Shown piece after piece: positions 1-9,024 of a DNA stretch of 64,000 nucleotides. Below the pieces are notes generated by a model. The model was not told the origin of the DNA, did no database searches, and saw only the letters and a program-made list of their open reading frames with translations. The first letter of the stretch is position 1, and each line of letters begins with the position of its first letter. The DNA is from Mangrovicoccus sp049603835 (GTDB lineage Bacteria; Pseudomonadota; Alphaproteobacteria; Rhodobacterales; Rhodobacteraceae): assembly GCA_049603835.1 (NCBI GenBank), contig JBMYSZ010000020.1, positions 3,165 through 67,164 of the forward strand, given 5' to 3'. The position numbers and the translations under genes were made by a program.

Positions 1-645
1 AGCCCGCCACAGAGCGGCTTTCTGGAAATAGAGCATCTCTAGTCGCGGCAATGACAAAGCACCCGTATTTGCCCGTGTTCTCGCGAATTCAGTCGTGACA
101 GAGCTTTGATAATACTGGGAAATCACTTTTTGGACTGCGGAGCTTGTATCTCCATAAGGCGGCGCAAAATGCGGGCAAGCTAGATTCAGCTGAGTTTCAA
201 GATCCGCCTTTGAGCCCGCGATTTCGCCGGCCAGTGCCTCGCCGGTCAATCGGCTCAGATGCGGATGGTGGCGGCTATGCGCCCCAAGGTCAACGCCATC
301 CCTCGCCAGATCGCGCAGCGCTTGCCAGCTAAGGATTGGGCGCGCCGGGCGATAACCCCCTTCCCAATTCTCCGCGCCGCCCACATGGGCCGACGGAACA
401 TAGAGCGTCACCGGAAATCTGTGTTTTTGCAAAATTGGCCAGGCGATTTCGGCAAAATTCACCAAAGCATCGTCAAATGTGATCACAACCGCATCATCCC
501 GCCGCGTAGCCAAATACTCACTCAGCGACAAAACCGGCCGTCCGCTTTCCGTCAAAGTAGCCATTTGCATCTGAAAAACCGGCGCCGGGATGGATGTGGC
601 ACCGCCGCTATCATCAATCCCGTGGTACATGAGGATATCGGCCAT
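1..645 (-). CDS. Polysaccharide deacetylase (NodB domain), 3' end cut by window edge
   Basis: The minus strand is open from an ATG at 645 to the window edge (215 codons, no stop). The product starts MADILMYHGIDD. It has the NodB catalytic motif TFDDA at about residues 56-60 and the metal-binding motif HSRHHPH at about 122-128, followed by a PPYGD segment. These are the known marks of metal-dependent carbohydrate esterase family 4 enzymes that remove N- or O-acetyl groups from polysaccharides. No signal peptide is visible, so a cytoplasmic or lipid-linked substrate is possible. It lies 9 bp after the upstream flavoprotein stop and is probably the last visible gene of the glycan operon. The C-terminus is missing. 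Confidence 0.85.
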   Translation of the reverse strand, partial: MADILMYHGIDDSGGATSIPAPVFQMQMATLTESGRPVLSLSEYLATRRDDAVVITFDDALVNFAEIAWPILQKHRFPVTLYVPSAHVGGAENWEGGYRPARPILSWQALRDLARDGVDLGAHSRHHPHLSRLTGEALAGEIAGSKADLETQLNLACPHFAPPYGDTSSAVQKVISQYYQSSVTTEFARTRANTGALSLPRLEMLYFQKAALWRA

Positions 646-654
646 GGAAGGCGC

Positions 655-2094
655 TTAGTCCTCTACCACATGATGGGCGAAAATTTCCCGTTTCGCCGTC
701 CATGCTGCCTTGTCCAAAACCCCGTCGGGGCCCAGCGACTCCACCGCGCCATAGGCCATCGCATAGGCATGATGGGTGTTATCATGGGCAAAAAGCCCCT
801 GGCGACCGAAATTCAAAATCCCCTCAAGGCCGGAAATCCAATTGTCCAAAACCTCAAAATGCCTTTGGTAGTCAATATCATAGACTGGATAGGCATGACG
901 CAAGCGTCGCGTCAAGGTGCTGCGCACTGGCACCGTCACCGACAGCCCCATATCGTTCAGCCATCCGCACATGGCCTGCCCCAAATCCGCATCGCTCATA
1001 TCCCACCATGGGTCGCTAGGATCGCAAGGCAGCTCGGCGCATAGCACGGTTATGCCTTTGGGATCAGTGGCTTGGTTATAATTACGCGGCTCAGACATAC
1101 GGCTCATGGGGATGGCCGCTTCGGGGAAATAATGCGCGTCAAATTCAGTGAACTGGTCCGTTTCCAGAACCAGATAAATCAGCACCATACCGCGAAATCG
1201 GATCGCATGCGCCGCGTCTAGCACCTTGTCCGGCGCGGGCGGATCCATCAGCTGCACCAATGTCGTGACCGGGATCGTGCTAAGCGTCATAGGCGCGCTC
1301 AGCGTGACATCCCCGTCAGGGCCGGTCAGCTCCACGCCCGTGACGCGGTCGTCTTGGCGCAAAATCCGGCGAACCATATGACCCAGCTTTAGCTCGGCGC
1401 CCTTGCTTTGCGCGGCCTCGGCCATGGCGGTGGAAATCTGCCCAAACCCCTGAGCCGGATAGTAAAATTTTCCGGTCGTCTCGCCTTTTAGCCCTGGCAA
1501 CATGCGCAGCATCTTCGCCAAAATTTTACCAATAGAACTGCCGGAAACGCGTCGCTCGGCCAAAGTTACGGCCAGCTTGTCCGGGTCGAGCCCCCAAAGC
1601 TTACGCACATAAGGGAAATAGAAATTACGCGAAATCGTCGGGCCCAGCCCCTCATTCAGCACGCTGGAAAAGGTCGCCGCGCCTTGGGATTTGGGGCGGA
1701 AGGGCTTTAGCAGCATATCCGCGATCAAAGATGCGGCAAAGCTTGCCGGCAGATGCAAAAGCGCATCCCCCAATTTCAAGGGAAAATGGATCCAACGCCC
1801 GCCCAGCCGTATCCGCCCATGACGCGGGCGCAGCAGCAGGTCATCGCCCAGAAGTTCCTTAACCATATTCAGAACCTCAGGCTCGGCTACCGGGTGGAAA
1901 CGGTGACTTCCATAATCGCACCACAAACCATCTATTTGAAAAGAGGTGGAATTTCCCCCAGCCTGAGGCGCTGCGTCGATCAATTTGATCACGGCATCAT
2001 ATTTTCCATGACCATGGGTCAGCGCATAAGCCGCCGCCAGCCCGGCGGGCCCGGCGCCTAAAATAGGCAAAATAGGGCGAGTGGTGTCTTGCAT
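655..2094 (-). CDS. UGM-like FAD/NAD(P)-dependent oxidoreductase
   Basis: A 479-residue flavoprotein with an N-terminal dinucleotide-binding motif GAGPAGLAAAYAL (about residues 13-25). The sequence RFHP after a conserved GSH places it with the amine-oxidase/protoporphyrinogen-oxidase-like proteins that include UDP-galactopyranose mutase. The ending NFGRQGLFAHDNTHHAYAM fits the family FAD-binding C-terminus. The substrate is not defined by sequence; a sugar nucleotide or lipid-linked sugar is inferred from the neighbours. Its ATG overlaps the stop of the upstream flippase-like gene by one base (TAATG), so translation is probably coupled. A distant paralogue lies at 53951-55471. Confidence 0.8.
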   Translation of the reverse strand: MQDTTRPILPILGAGPAGLAAAYALTHGHGKYDAVIKLIDAAPQAGGNSTSFQIDGLWCDYGSHRFHPVAEPEVLNMVKELLGDDLLLRPRHGRIRLGGRWIHFPLKLGDALLHLPASFAASLIADMLLKPFRPKSQGAATFSSVLNEGLGPTISRNFYFPYVRKLWGLDPDKLAVTLAERRVSGSSIGKILAKMLRMLPGLKGETTGKFYYPAQGFGQISTAMAEAAQSKGAELKLGHMVRRILRQDDRVTGVELTGPDGDVTLSAPMTLSTIPVTTLVQLMDPPAPDKVLDAAHAIRFRGMVLIYLVLETDQFTEFDAHYFPEAAIPMSRMSEPRNYNQATDPKGITVLCAELPCDPSDPWWDMSDADLGQAMCGWLNDMGLSVTVPVRSTLTRRLRHAYPVYDIDYQRHFEVLDNWISGLEGILNFGRQGLFAHDNTHHAYAMAYGAVESLGPDGVLDKAAWTAKREIFAHHVVED

Positions 2095-3050
2095 TAGGTC
2101 ATCTCGGAACTTTCGGGCACCGACGCAGGTGCCTCAGGTGTCACAAACAAAACCAGCGCGCCAAGCCCGCCAGTGAGAAAAAGCACAAATTGCCAAGCCA
2201 AACCGGCCGCAACAACCAGCGCCGAAACCGCCTCAAAAGGCGCTAAAAGCGCGGCAAGCGATGCCTCGCGCAAACCCAAGCCATTGATAGAGAGGGGTAA
2301 AATCGCAATAATCTTGGCCAAGGCCCAGGCAAAGCCCCAAGCGGCAAAACTGACCTCAACCCCAACGGCGAGGGCCAAGCTATAGGCCAGAGCGATAAAG
2401 GCGATTTGCACCATCATAGAGGTCAGCCAGATCAGCAAAAGCAAACCAGGGCGCCGCGCCAAATTGCTGAGCGATAGGGATAATTTCTGTGCCAAACTCG
2501 CTGCGGGTAGTTTTGGATACCGAGCCCAAAGCCAAGTGATCAGTCGCGGCAAAAACCATAACATCGCCGCACCTAAGCTTGTGATCACAAAAAGTGCCGT
2601 CATCGCCGTTCCTGTGGCGGAACCGGCGGCCAAAGCCCCCAGTACCGCCAAAGCCGCCAAAGCCCCCAAATCGATCAAGCGATCCGTGGTGGCCGCCGCC
2701 GCAATCCGGCCCGCATCAGGTCGTTTTCGATAGGCCAATGCCGCGCGCACAGCATCGCCGCCCGCGACCGTTGGCAAACATAAATTTGCGGCCAAACCAG
2801 CAAAATGGGCCCGCATCGCATGCGAAAAACCAAAGGGCCTATCCATCAGCAGCCACCATTTCCCAGCGGCAATCATATGGCCCAAAACAAAGCCTAAAAG
2901 CACCCAAAGAATACGCAATGGCGGGATATTTCTCAGACCAGCCCATAAATCGCCCACGGGAACGAGCCAGAAAAGCAGGCCCAAAAACGCCGCCGACCCT
3001 GTCAGGCGCAACGTCCAAGACCGCCAATTCACCGCCGTCCGCTTCCCCAT
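2094..3050 (-). CDS. Lysylphosphatidylglycerol synthase TM region/flippase-like membrane protein
   Basis: A 318-residue protein with about eight hydrophobic segments. It resembles the UPF0104/LPG_synthase_TM family, with conserved pieces such as GLAANLCLPTVAGGDAVRA and an INGLGLREASLAALL segment near the C-terminus. Family members are inner-membrane proteins, often next to glycosyltransferases and proposed to move lipid-linked intermediates. This one lacks the soluble aminoacyl-transferase domain of MprF, so lysyl transfer is not expected. It starts 3 bp after the GT2 gene and overlaps the flavoprotein start. A role in handling a glycolipid across the membrane is inference from context. Confidence 0.8.
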   Translation of the reverse strand: MGKRTAVNWRSWTLRLTGSAAFLGLLFWLVPVGDLWAGLRNIPPLRILWVLLGFVLGHMIAAGKWWLLMDRPFGFSHAMRAHFAGLAANLCLPTVAGGDAVRAALAYRKRPDAGRIAAAATTDRLIDLGALAALAVLGALAAGSATGTAMTALFVITSLGAAMLWFLPRLITWLWARYPKLPAASLAQKLSLSLSNLARRPGLLLLIWLTSMMVQIAFIALAYSLALAVGVEVSFAAWGFAWALAKIIAILPLSINGLGLREASLAALLAPFEAVSALVVAAGLAWQFVLFLTGGLGALVLFVTPEAPASVPESSEMT

Positions 3051-3053
3051 GGA

Positions 3054-3953
3054 TTAAGGCCGCAGATGCAGGCGCGAAATCATATCCGCAATAAGCCCCA
3101 GCGACCAAATCATGATAGAGGCTAAAAAGGCAAAAATCGCAGTTTCCGACAAGTTCCACTGGCTCAGATCATAGAGCAGTTTTAGAAAGCCCAGTCCAAA
3201 CAAAACCAGGCCGAGGGGAATGAAGACCCGCAGCGGATTGAACAATACGATCACCCGCAGCACCAAAATAATGAAATTGATAAAATCCGACGGCCGGATT
3301 TTCGATTTCCCCACACGGCGACCATATTCAATCGGCGTGTAAATCATCCGCTTACCGGAGCAAGACATGCAAAGCGTGATCGTCGTGGTGAAGGAAAATT
3401 TCTGCGGTAACAAAGGGATAAAGGGGAGCAACTCGGATTTGCGGAAAACCCGCAGGCCCGAATTTAGGTCATTCAATCGCCGTTCCGCCAAGAAAGACGC
3501 CAAGGAATTCAGGATAAATTTGGCCGGTTTACGGATCGTCGGCACATTCTTCATCGCCGCGCCCCGGTCGCCCACAACCATGTCCTGGGTTTCACACATT
3601 TTCAGCATATCGGGCAGATAGCGCGCTGGATAAGTGCCATCCGCATCCAAAATAGCCACATATTCATAGCGCGCTTGGGCAATCCCACGTTTCAGCGACG
3701 CCCCATAGCCCGTATTAACGTCATTCCAGGTGACTTGCACCCCAGTCTTGATAGCCTCGGCGCGGGTGTTATCCGACGACCCGTCATCCACCACGATGAT
3801 TTCGTAATCCAGCCCGGTTGGATCCATTGCCGCTCGGACATCCTGGACCGTGTCAGCCATGGCATTTTCTTCGTTATAGGCCGGGATCACTACGCTAAGC
3901 CGCACGGGCGCTGATTGTTGGTCCTCTGCCGAAACAGTTGCTGTCCGCTCCAT
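3054..3953 (-). CDS. GT2 glycosyltransferase, DPM1/GtrB-like, with C-terminal membrane segments
   Basis: A 299-residue glycosyltransferase family 2 protein. The N-terminal GT-A domain begins SVVIPAYNEEN, with VVDDGSSDNT at about 54-63 and the metal-binding DADGT. DLNSGLRVFRK matches the dolichyl/polyprenyl-phosphate sugar transferase group. Two strongly hydrophobic C-terminal segments would anchor it in the inner membrane. Members of this group move a sugar from a nucleotide donor to polyprenyl phosphate, giving the donor used by periplasmic GT-C enzymes. It sits between another GT2 (39 bp gap) and the flippase-like gene (3 bp gap). The sugar is unknown. Confidence 0.85.
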   Translation of the reverse strand: MERTATVSAEDQQSAPVRLSVVIPAYNEENAMADTVQDVRAAMDPTGLDYEIIVVDDGSSDNTRAEAIKTGVQVTWNDVNTGYGASLKRGIAQARYEYVAILDADGTYPARYLPDMLKMCETQDMVVGDRGAAMKNVPTIRKPAKFILNSLASFLAERRLNDLNSGLRVFRKSELLPFIPLLPQKFSFTTTITLCMSCSGKRMIYTPIEYGRRVGKSKIRPSDFINFIILVLRVIVLFNPLRVFIPLGLVLFGLGFLKLLYDLSQWNLSETAIFAFLASIMIWSLGLIADMISRLHLRP

Positions 3954-3992
3954 GTTAGAAAATCCTCGTCGATTTCGATCGCACCACTGCCG

Positions 3993-5012
3993 TCATGGAA
4001 CATGCAGGCGGTTTTTACGTCCTAAGATGTGATACTCAAACAAACACCAAACAAAGGCGGTCGCGGAGTAAATATAATAGACCTGGTGAAAGCTCAGCGC
4101 CTTAGCCGCAAAGACCACGCCGCCATTTGCCACAAAAAACCGCAGCAAAGTCCAATTTATGCCTATAGCGATCATGGCCAGGACCAAAGTCAGCCACCAA
4201 AGCTGAAAAGCAAAGGGCAGGGCCAGCAGCGAGATGACCAAAAGCCCAGCAATCCCGGCGCGAAAACGCTCGGCCCAACCCACATTGAGATCATTGGACA
4301 AACCACTACGCGCAATCATCAACCGCGACCAAGGCAAGGCTCGGCGGAAAATATCGGTGAAAATGCCGTTGGAAATTGTCCAAACTTTCAGATGCTTACC
4401 CTGCAAATCTGGCATGACCCGAATGCGCCCGCCATCTGCGTAAATGCGGTTGCCAAATTCGATATCTTCGATAGAGGGCACTTTATAAGTGTCCACGTCA
4501 AAGCCGCCCAGGCGAAGATATGTCTGCTTAGTAATCGCCCCGCATCCGGCCCAAAAGCTTGAAGCATCCCGCTCCACCGGGCCATGATAAAACCGATGCA
4601 TCAAGTTTTTATAGCGCGAATACCAAGGAGAGCCCTCGGGTTTATCATCATAGCGACCAAATACAGCTTCGACCCTTTGCTGAGCAAAACCGGCACGAAT
4701 TGCGGCAGGCCCGCCTGGCTGTGCAATCACATCGCTATCGACCAACCAAAGAACATCGCCGATCGCATGTTCCGCCGCAAAATTTCGCGCCGCGCCAGGA
4801 CCGCCATTTTCCGGCATGACCAGAACTTTCGCTCCCATTTCAGCGGCTAATTCCGCTGTATTATCAGGCGATTGATCATCAACGACGATGACTTCACTCA
4901 CCTCGCCATCTTCAAGCATTTTCAGCAAAGGCGGTAAAACTTTCGGCAGCAATTCCGCAGCGCGAAAGGCCGGCATAATCACAGAAATGGTAGGGGAAAA
5001 TGCGTCGCTCAT
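3993..5012 (-). CDS. GT2 glycosyltransferase with C-terminal TM segments
   Basis: A 339-residue family 2 glycosyltransferase. The frame stays open upstream to 5294, but the ATG at 5012 (MSDAFSPTISVIMPAF) overlaps the upstream stop as ATGA and puts the GT-A fold at the N-terminus, so that start is chosen. VVDDQSPDNT and the DxD-type VDSDV are visible, with an acidic EDIEFG motif about 110 residues after VDSDV. Two to three hydrophobic segments follow about residue 255. The donor and acceptor sugars cannot be read from sequence. It is translationally coupled to the polytopic membrane protein upstream. Confidence 0.83.
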   Translation of the reverse strand: MSDAFSPTISVIMPAFRAAELLPKVLPPLLKMLEDGEVSEVIVVDDQSPDNTAELAAEMGAKVLVMPENGGPGAARNFAAEHAIGDVLWLVDSDVIAQPGGPAAIRAGFAQQRVEAVFGRYDDKPEGSPWYSRYKNLMHRFYHGPVERDASSFWAGCGAITKQTYLRLGGFDVDTYKVPSIEDIEFGNRIYADGGRIRVMPDLQGKHLKVWTISNGIFTDIFRRALPWSRLMIARSGLSNDLNVGWAERFRAGIAGLLVISLLALPFAFQLWWLTLVLAMIAIGINWTLLRFFVANGGVVFAAKALSFHQVYYIYSATAFVWCLFEYHILGRKNRLHVP

Positions 5013-6541
5013 CCATACTCTGCCTTCGAACTCATACCGCCGGACCACCATAAAAGACAGGATAGTCCAGCCATATACGGCAATATCCAAATAACTCTTG
5101 CGCCATAGCGGGACGCGGGCTGAGAAACACCGCCGCAAATCAGCGCATTTGCGAATAAGCCCAAAAGAACTAATAGCAAAAACGTCCGCAAACGGCGATC
5201 TAAGCCTGATTGCGGCAGTAAAAGCGCCGAAATTAGAAGCACACTGGCCAAAGCATACAGACCGGCCTGGATCGGATCGGCCCATGCCAACCATGCGCGA
5301 TCCTGAGTGAGGCGCCCATGTTCAAACTCAGAACTTAACTGACTATCCAGGTCCTTTGCGCTTAAAATCATCTCATCTGTTTGCAAGGTCATATCAATGC
5401 TAAAAGTTACTAACTGATCAATTGCATTACGAAAAAAGGCCCAGCTTACATCAAACGGCCGGTCGATAAGCACCAATTTAAAAAATGTCATTTGCTCTTG
5501 GGCGATGGCGATCTTATCCTCTTCTGGCAAAAGCTGATACGATCCAAGCCTTTCAGAAAACTCAAAAATAATATGACTGGCCGTCATTCGCCACGGGTCA
5601 TCGGACCATTGCAATGCCTCATAAAGGCGGCAAGTGGCAATTCGTTGATCCGGGCATTTGGCTTCGAGATAACTATAGCCCGGGCCATCCACAATTAGCC
5701 GTGCGGTCAGAAATGGCGTGTAAATTACAGTCGTTGGGGTATCGAGGGTCGCTTTCGCCAGGAATTTCAACGCTGTATTTGGTAAGAGCCCCGCGGGGGT
5801 CAGCAAAGCAACCAGCAAGAATGGCCGCCACCAAGCTTTTCGCACCGAAATGAGCGCAAAAATCGCGACAACTGGCAGAGAGATCGCGGCAATTATTAAA
5901 TGCGATATATGGAAATAAACCGAAGCGAGAGCCACGATCCAAAATACGGTAATTTCTAGCCAAGTTAACTTCGCCCAAAACACCGCCAGTACCGCAATCG
6001 ATAAAATCCCAAGCGCGCCCATTAAGTCTGGCATTAGATAGGGAACAAAAAAGGGCAAAGAACTCGCGGCACAAAAAATCAAAGGCCAACAAGCAATTGC
6101 AATTGGCGTCGTGGAATAGCTAGTATCGCGCAAAACCACTCGCCCAATCATCCAGCTCAGCATGAGAACCAGCCCAGCTTGGAAAATGATTGCAAGCCAA
6201 AGCAAATGGAATTTTGCAAAAAAGCCTAGTAGCGTCGCAAAAACCCAAGAACGCGCCGCATTTATTGAATTAGAGGATTGCATTTCTGACGAGGCTTCGG
6301 GTGTGAGCTCACCAATCTTTGGCCCCACCATATCAAAGCCCAAAAACGCCAAAAGCAAATCGATCAGTCGCTGGCCGGTATCTATATAAGAGATTGTGTC
6401 AAAATAAAAAAACGGCGCGCCATTAAGTATAAAACCCCAGAGCATCGCTAAAAATGCCGCGAAAATTAAGGCTGCGGAGTAAAGCACCGAGCCAGAATTA
6501 CCGGGCCGCGTCGCGGCAACAGATCTAGAGTGATCCCGCAC
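5009..6541 (-). CDS. Unrecognised polytopic membrane protein of the glycan operon
   Basis: A 510-residue protein with roughly ten hydrophobic segments and a large polar region at about 285-415. I do not recognise a named family. Soon after the first TM segment it has a polar stretch FFYFDTISYIDTGQRLI. An acidic residue in the first extracytoplasmic loop is a feature of GT-C glycosyltransferases, so a GT-C-like enzyme or polymerase is possible but unproven. The coding sequence is visibly richer in A/T than the hydrogenase genes, which may mean a separate origin. Its stop overlaps the start of the downstream GT2 (ATGA). Confidence 0.7.
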   Translation of the reverse strand: MRDHSRSVAATRPGNSGSVLYSAALIFAAFLAMLWGFILNGAPFFYFDTISYIDTGQRLIDLLLAFLGFDMVGPKIGELTPEASSEMQSSNSINAARSWVFATLLGFFAKFHLLWLAIIFQAGLVLMLSWMIGRVVLRDTSYSTTPIAIACWPLIFCAASSLPFFVPYLMPDLMGALGILSIAVLAVFWAKLTWLEITVFWIVALASVYFHISHLIIAAISLPVVAIFALISVRKAWWRPFLLVALLTPAGLLPNTALKFLAKATLDTPTTVIYTPFLTARLIVDGPGYSYLEAKCPDQRIATCRLYEALQWSDDPWRMTASHIIFEFSERLGSYQLLPEEDKIAIAQEQMTFFKLVLIDRPFDVSWAFFRNAIDQLVTFSIDMTLQTDEMILSAKDLDSQLSSEFEHGRLTQDRAWLAWADPIQAGLYALASVLLISALLLPQSGLDRRLRTFLLLVLLGLFANALICGGVSQPASRYGARVIWILPYMAGLSCLLWWSGGMSSKAEYG

Positions 6542-6602
6542 TAAATACCCTTTCCGGCATCTGGCATAATACTATATCGCAATTCGCACATTTCCGGACC
6601 GC

Positions 6603-7364
6603 TTACTTGATCGCTAAAAAGCCTTCAAAACAAAGATATTTTTGCACTGTCACCACATCTTCGAACCCCGCGCGTTTCAGAAGATCTAAGTTTCCCTGGG
6701 TCGAAAACGGCTCTAGCACGCCCTTCAGACTTCGGGCTTTTTCAACGATCTCATCATTGCTGAAGCCATTGCGGATTTTAAATTCAGAATAAAGCTGGGT
6801 TAAAATATCTTGGAAACGTGCATCCGGGCCACGCACCTTTTCAAACAGAATAAAGGCCCCACCCCAGTTCAATGTTTTGTAAATTTTCGTGAACATTTCT
6901 TGCCGATACCGCGGCGCGACAAATTGCATAGTGTAATAACTGACCACCATATCCGCCGCTTCGAAATCCATGAACCGAGCGTCATCATGCAAAACGCGGA
7001 TATTTGGAATATCTTCGCAATGTTTCGCAGCCTTGGCCGCCATGGCCTCTTCCACATCAATGCCGACCCAACGCGCATCGGGTTTGCTTGCATTATGCTG
7101 GGCCATTTTTGCGATCAGCTCACCGGTAGATGTGCCAATTTCATAAATTAGACTGTCATTATGCACAAAGAAATCAGAGAGTTGGCAGATTAATTCATGC
7201 CCTTCCTGATAAAGAGGTACAGATTGCGTAATATGCTCGACAAAAGTTTCGGGAACATTTTCCCCAAATGTCCAACCCGCATTCGATGCTGAAATATCTT
7301 GGCCAACGCCCATAGTTTTTGTCCGATACTTTGCTAACGACCACAGGACAGAGTCGGCGGCCAT
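6603..7364 (-). CDS. CmoA-like class I SAM-dependent methyltransferase
   Basis: A 253-residue protein with a Rossmann methyltransferase core: motif I IYEIGTSTGELI at about 93-104, then VGIDVEEAM, then VVSYYTMQF. It resembles CmoA and related proteins, which modify tRNA wobble uridine or make carboxy-SAM, in the N-terminal HITQSVPLYQEGHELI segment and the C-terminal LLKRAGFEDV. The usual CmoA glycine motif is replaced by IGTSTGE. Only 61 bp separate it from the membrane-protein gene, so it may head the glycan operon, where small-molecule or sugar methylation is also possible. A tRNA role is only family inference. Confidence 0.75.
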   Translation of the reverse strand: MAADSVLWSLAKYRTKTMGVGQDISASNAGWTFGENVPETFVEHITQSVPLYQEGHELICQLSDFFVHNDSLIYEIGTSTGELIAKMAQHNASKPDARWVGIDVEEAMAAKAAKHCEDIPNIRVLHDDARFMDFEAADMVVSYYTMQFVAPRYRQEMFTKIYKTLNWGGAFILFEKVRGPDARFQDILTQLYSEFKIRNGFSNDEIVEKARSLKGVLEPFSTQGNLDLLKRAGFEDVVTVQKYLCFEGFLAIK

Positions 7365-7526
7365 CCCGGCAACCCCGTTCTAGTTACGTCATATACACTA
7401 ACCGATTTACAGTGGTTTTACGACAGACCGTTAGAACTTGTCTCATATATCGAACCTAAAATTACTAAAAATTCGAATTCGTTCTGCAATTGCCTCACTT
7501 AAACTCAATTTTCCTAACCGTTAAGC

Positions 7527-8423
7527 TCAGTCCAACCGCGCCCCATGCCAATCTTGATGTGCGAAGTCAATCAAAGCCCGAATTTTCGCTGGAAGCCGGC
7601 GCCCCTCTAAATAGATCGCGCTCAACAAATGCGGCGGGCTTTGCCAATCTTGGCATAAAATCCGCAAATCGCCCTTTGCGACGTAATTTTCCAACACAAA
7701 ACGCGGGCAATAGGCCACCCCATGCCCAGCCAAGGCAAGATCGCGGGCCGCCCGCGCACTATTAACGCGAAACCGCGCGGGTAGGGTGATGTCACAGACT
7801 TGATCCCCTTGGTGGAAAACCCAGCGATGCGGCTGGTCGCGATTAGTGTCTAAAATGCAATTGTGATCCACCAACTGTTTTGGATGCGCTGGCGGCGGTG
7901 TCTTTGCCAAATATTCCGGCGAGGCCACTAAAACGCTCTGCAAATTTCCCAATTTCCGGCGTTTCAGCGCGGCCATGCCTGTATCGCCAATGCGAAATGC
8001 CAAATCGATGCCCTCGCTCGCCAGATCCACAAAGGCATCGGTCAGGCGCAAATCGATGATCAGGTCAGGATGCGGCTCCGCGAAACGGGCCAGCATATCC
8101 TTGACATAAATTTCGCCAAAAGTGACCGGCGCGGAAATACGGATTACCCCCGAATAGCCTTGGGTTTCCTCCCGGACCGAGGCCAAAACCGCGTCGAATT
8201 CATCCAACATGGCGGGAGCACGCGCCAAAAGCTGCTCTCCGGCCGGAGTAAGACCCACTTTCCGGGTGGTCCGTTGCAGCAACCGGACGCCAAGGCGACT
8301 TTCCAACTCGGCCACATATTTCGAACTGAGCCGGTTCGACATGCCCAAACGCTCCGCCGCAGCGGTGAAAGAGCCGGTTTCCGCGGTGGCCACAAAAGCC
8401 CGAAGCCCGTCGATCAGATCCAT
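7527..8423 (-). CDS. LysR-family transcriptional regulator (YhaJ-like context)
   Basis: A 298-residue LysR regulator when started at the ATG at 8423 (MDLIDGLRAFVATAETGSF). The longer open frame begins at 8507 but adds a non-homologous N-terminus. The winged helix-turn-helix covers about residues 1-65 (FTAAAERLGMSNRLSSKYVAELE) and a periplasmic-binding-protein-like effector domain follows. It diverges from doxX/ygiD/yqjG-type genes. In E. coli, LysR protein YhaJ controls yqjF (a DoxX relative) in response to aromatic nitro compounds and related metabolites. A matching role sensing catechols or quinones is inferred from this gene order. Confidence 0.88.
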   Translation of the reverse strand: MDLIDGLRAFVATAETGSFTAAAERLGMSNRLSSKYVAELESRLGVRLLQRTTRKVGLTPAGEQLLARAPAMLDEFDAVLASVREETQGYSGVIRISAPVTFGEIYVKDMLARFAEPHPDLIIDLRLTDAFVDLASEGIDLAFRIGDTGMAALKRRKLGNLQSVLVASPEYLAKTPPPAHPKQLVDHNCILDTNRDQPHRWVFHQGDQVCDITLPARFRVNSARAARDLALAGHGVAYCPRFVLENYVAKGDLRILCQDWQSPPHLLSAIYLEGRRLPAKIRALIDFAHQDWHGARLD

Positions 8424-8437
8424 TTCATTGAGAACAT

Positions 8438-8469
8438 AATGGAGATAGTCATTCCATATAATCTCCATT
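8438..8469. promoter_or_regulatory. Inverted repeat in the LysR/doxX divergent promoter, probable LysR operator
   Basis: Perfect 9-bp arms AATGGAGAT and ATCTCCATT are separated by 14 bp. A TATAAT at 8457-8462 on the plus strand overlaps the right arm, and no good -35 hexamer is placed at normal spacing, as expected for an activator-dependent promoter. The LysR start codon is only 15 bp from the left arm, so autoregulation is likely. Confidence 0.6.
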
Positions 8470-8543
8470 TTATTCCACGGTAGCAAGAGGCATCTTTGGC
8501 TCATCAAACATCACCCGCCCTAAAGCGGAAGAAAGGAACTCAG

Positions 8544-8954
8544 ATGACCAACTCAACTCTTACCAATTACGGTGCTCTTTTGCTTCGGGTCACCACCGGC
8601 GCGCTGTTCGTAACCCACGGTTTGACAAAGCTTTTTATCTTCACCCCTGCAGGAACGGCCGGTTTTTTCCAATCGCTTGGTCTGCCGGGATGGCTGGGCA
8701 TTGCCACTATGCTGTTTGAAATCGCTGGCGGTATGGCGCTGATCCTGGGGATTGCCACGCGATTTGTATCGCTCGCCGCCGTGCCAGTGCTGCTGGGTGC
8801 TGCCTTGACGGCACATCTCGCCAATGGTTTCGGCTGGGCGAATGCCGGCGGCGGCTGGGAATATCCAGTCATGTGGGCGCTGGTGCAGGCCGCTTTGGTT
8901 CTCATCGGCGACGGCGCTTATGCGATTTACCCCTTGGGCAAGAAAAGCGCCTAA
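8544..8954 (+). CDS. DoxX-family membrane protein
   Basis: A 136-residue protein with four hydrophobic segments and the DoxX-type N-terminus LLLRVTTGALFVTHGLTKLF. The ATG at 8544 is chosen because GAAAGGAA lies at the right distance, while the open frame from 8496 adds a hydrophilic tail. DoxX proteins are small inner-membrane proteins linked to quinone or redox metabolism. E. coli YqjF belongs here and is induced by nitroaromatics. It is first in the probable doxX-ygiD-yqjG operon, under the LysR operator at 8438-8469. Confidence 0.85.
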   Translation: MTNSTLTNYGALLLRVTTGALFVTHGLTKLFIFTPAGTAGFFQSLGLPGWLGIATMLFEIAGGMALILGIATRFVSLAAVPVLLGAALTAHLANGFGWANAGGGWEYPVMWALVQAALVLIGDGAYAIYPLGKKSA

Positions 8955-9024
8955 TAACATTATACTAAGGCACGATACTAAAGCGTCGTGCGATACGCGG
9001 CGCCGCCTTGGAAAGGGATCTGAA

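Noticed and set aside
259..1044. A 261-codon plus-strand open frame
   Set aside because: It overlaps the deacetylase and flavoprotein genes on the opposite strand and its product has no family features.
2594..3094. Plus-strand frame with Pro/Lys-rich repeats
   Set aside because: It is the reverse of hydrophobic Ala/Leu codons of the flippase-like gene; low complexity explains the pattern.
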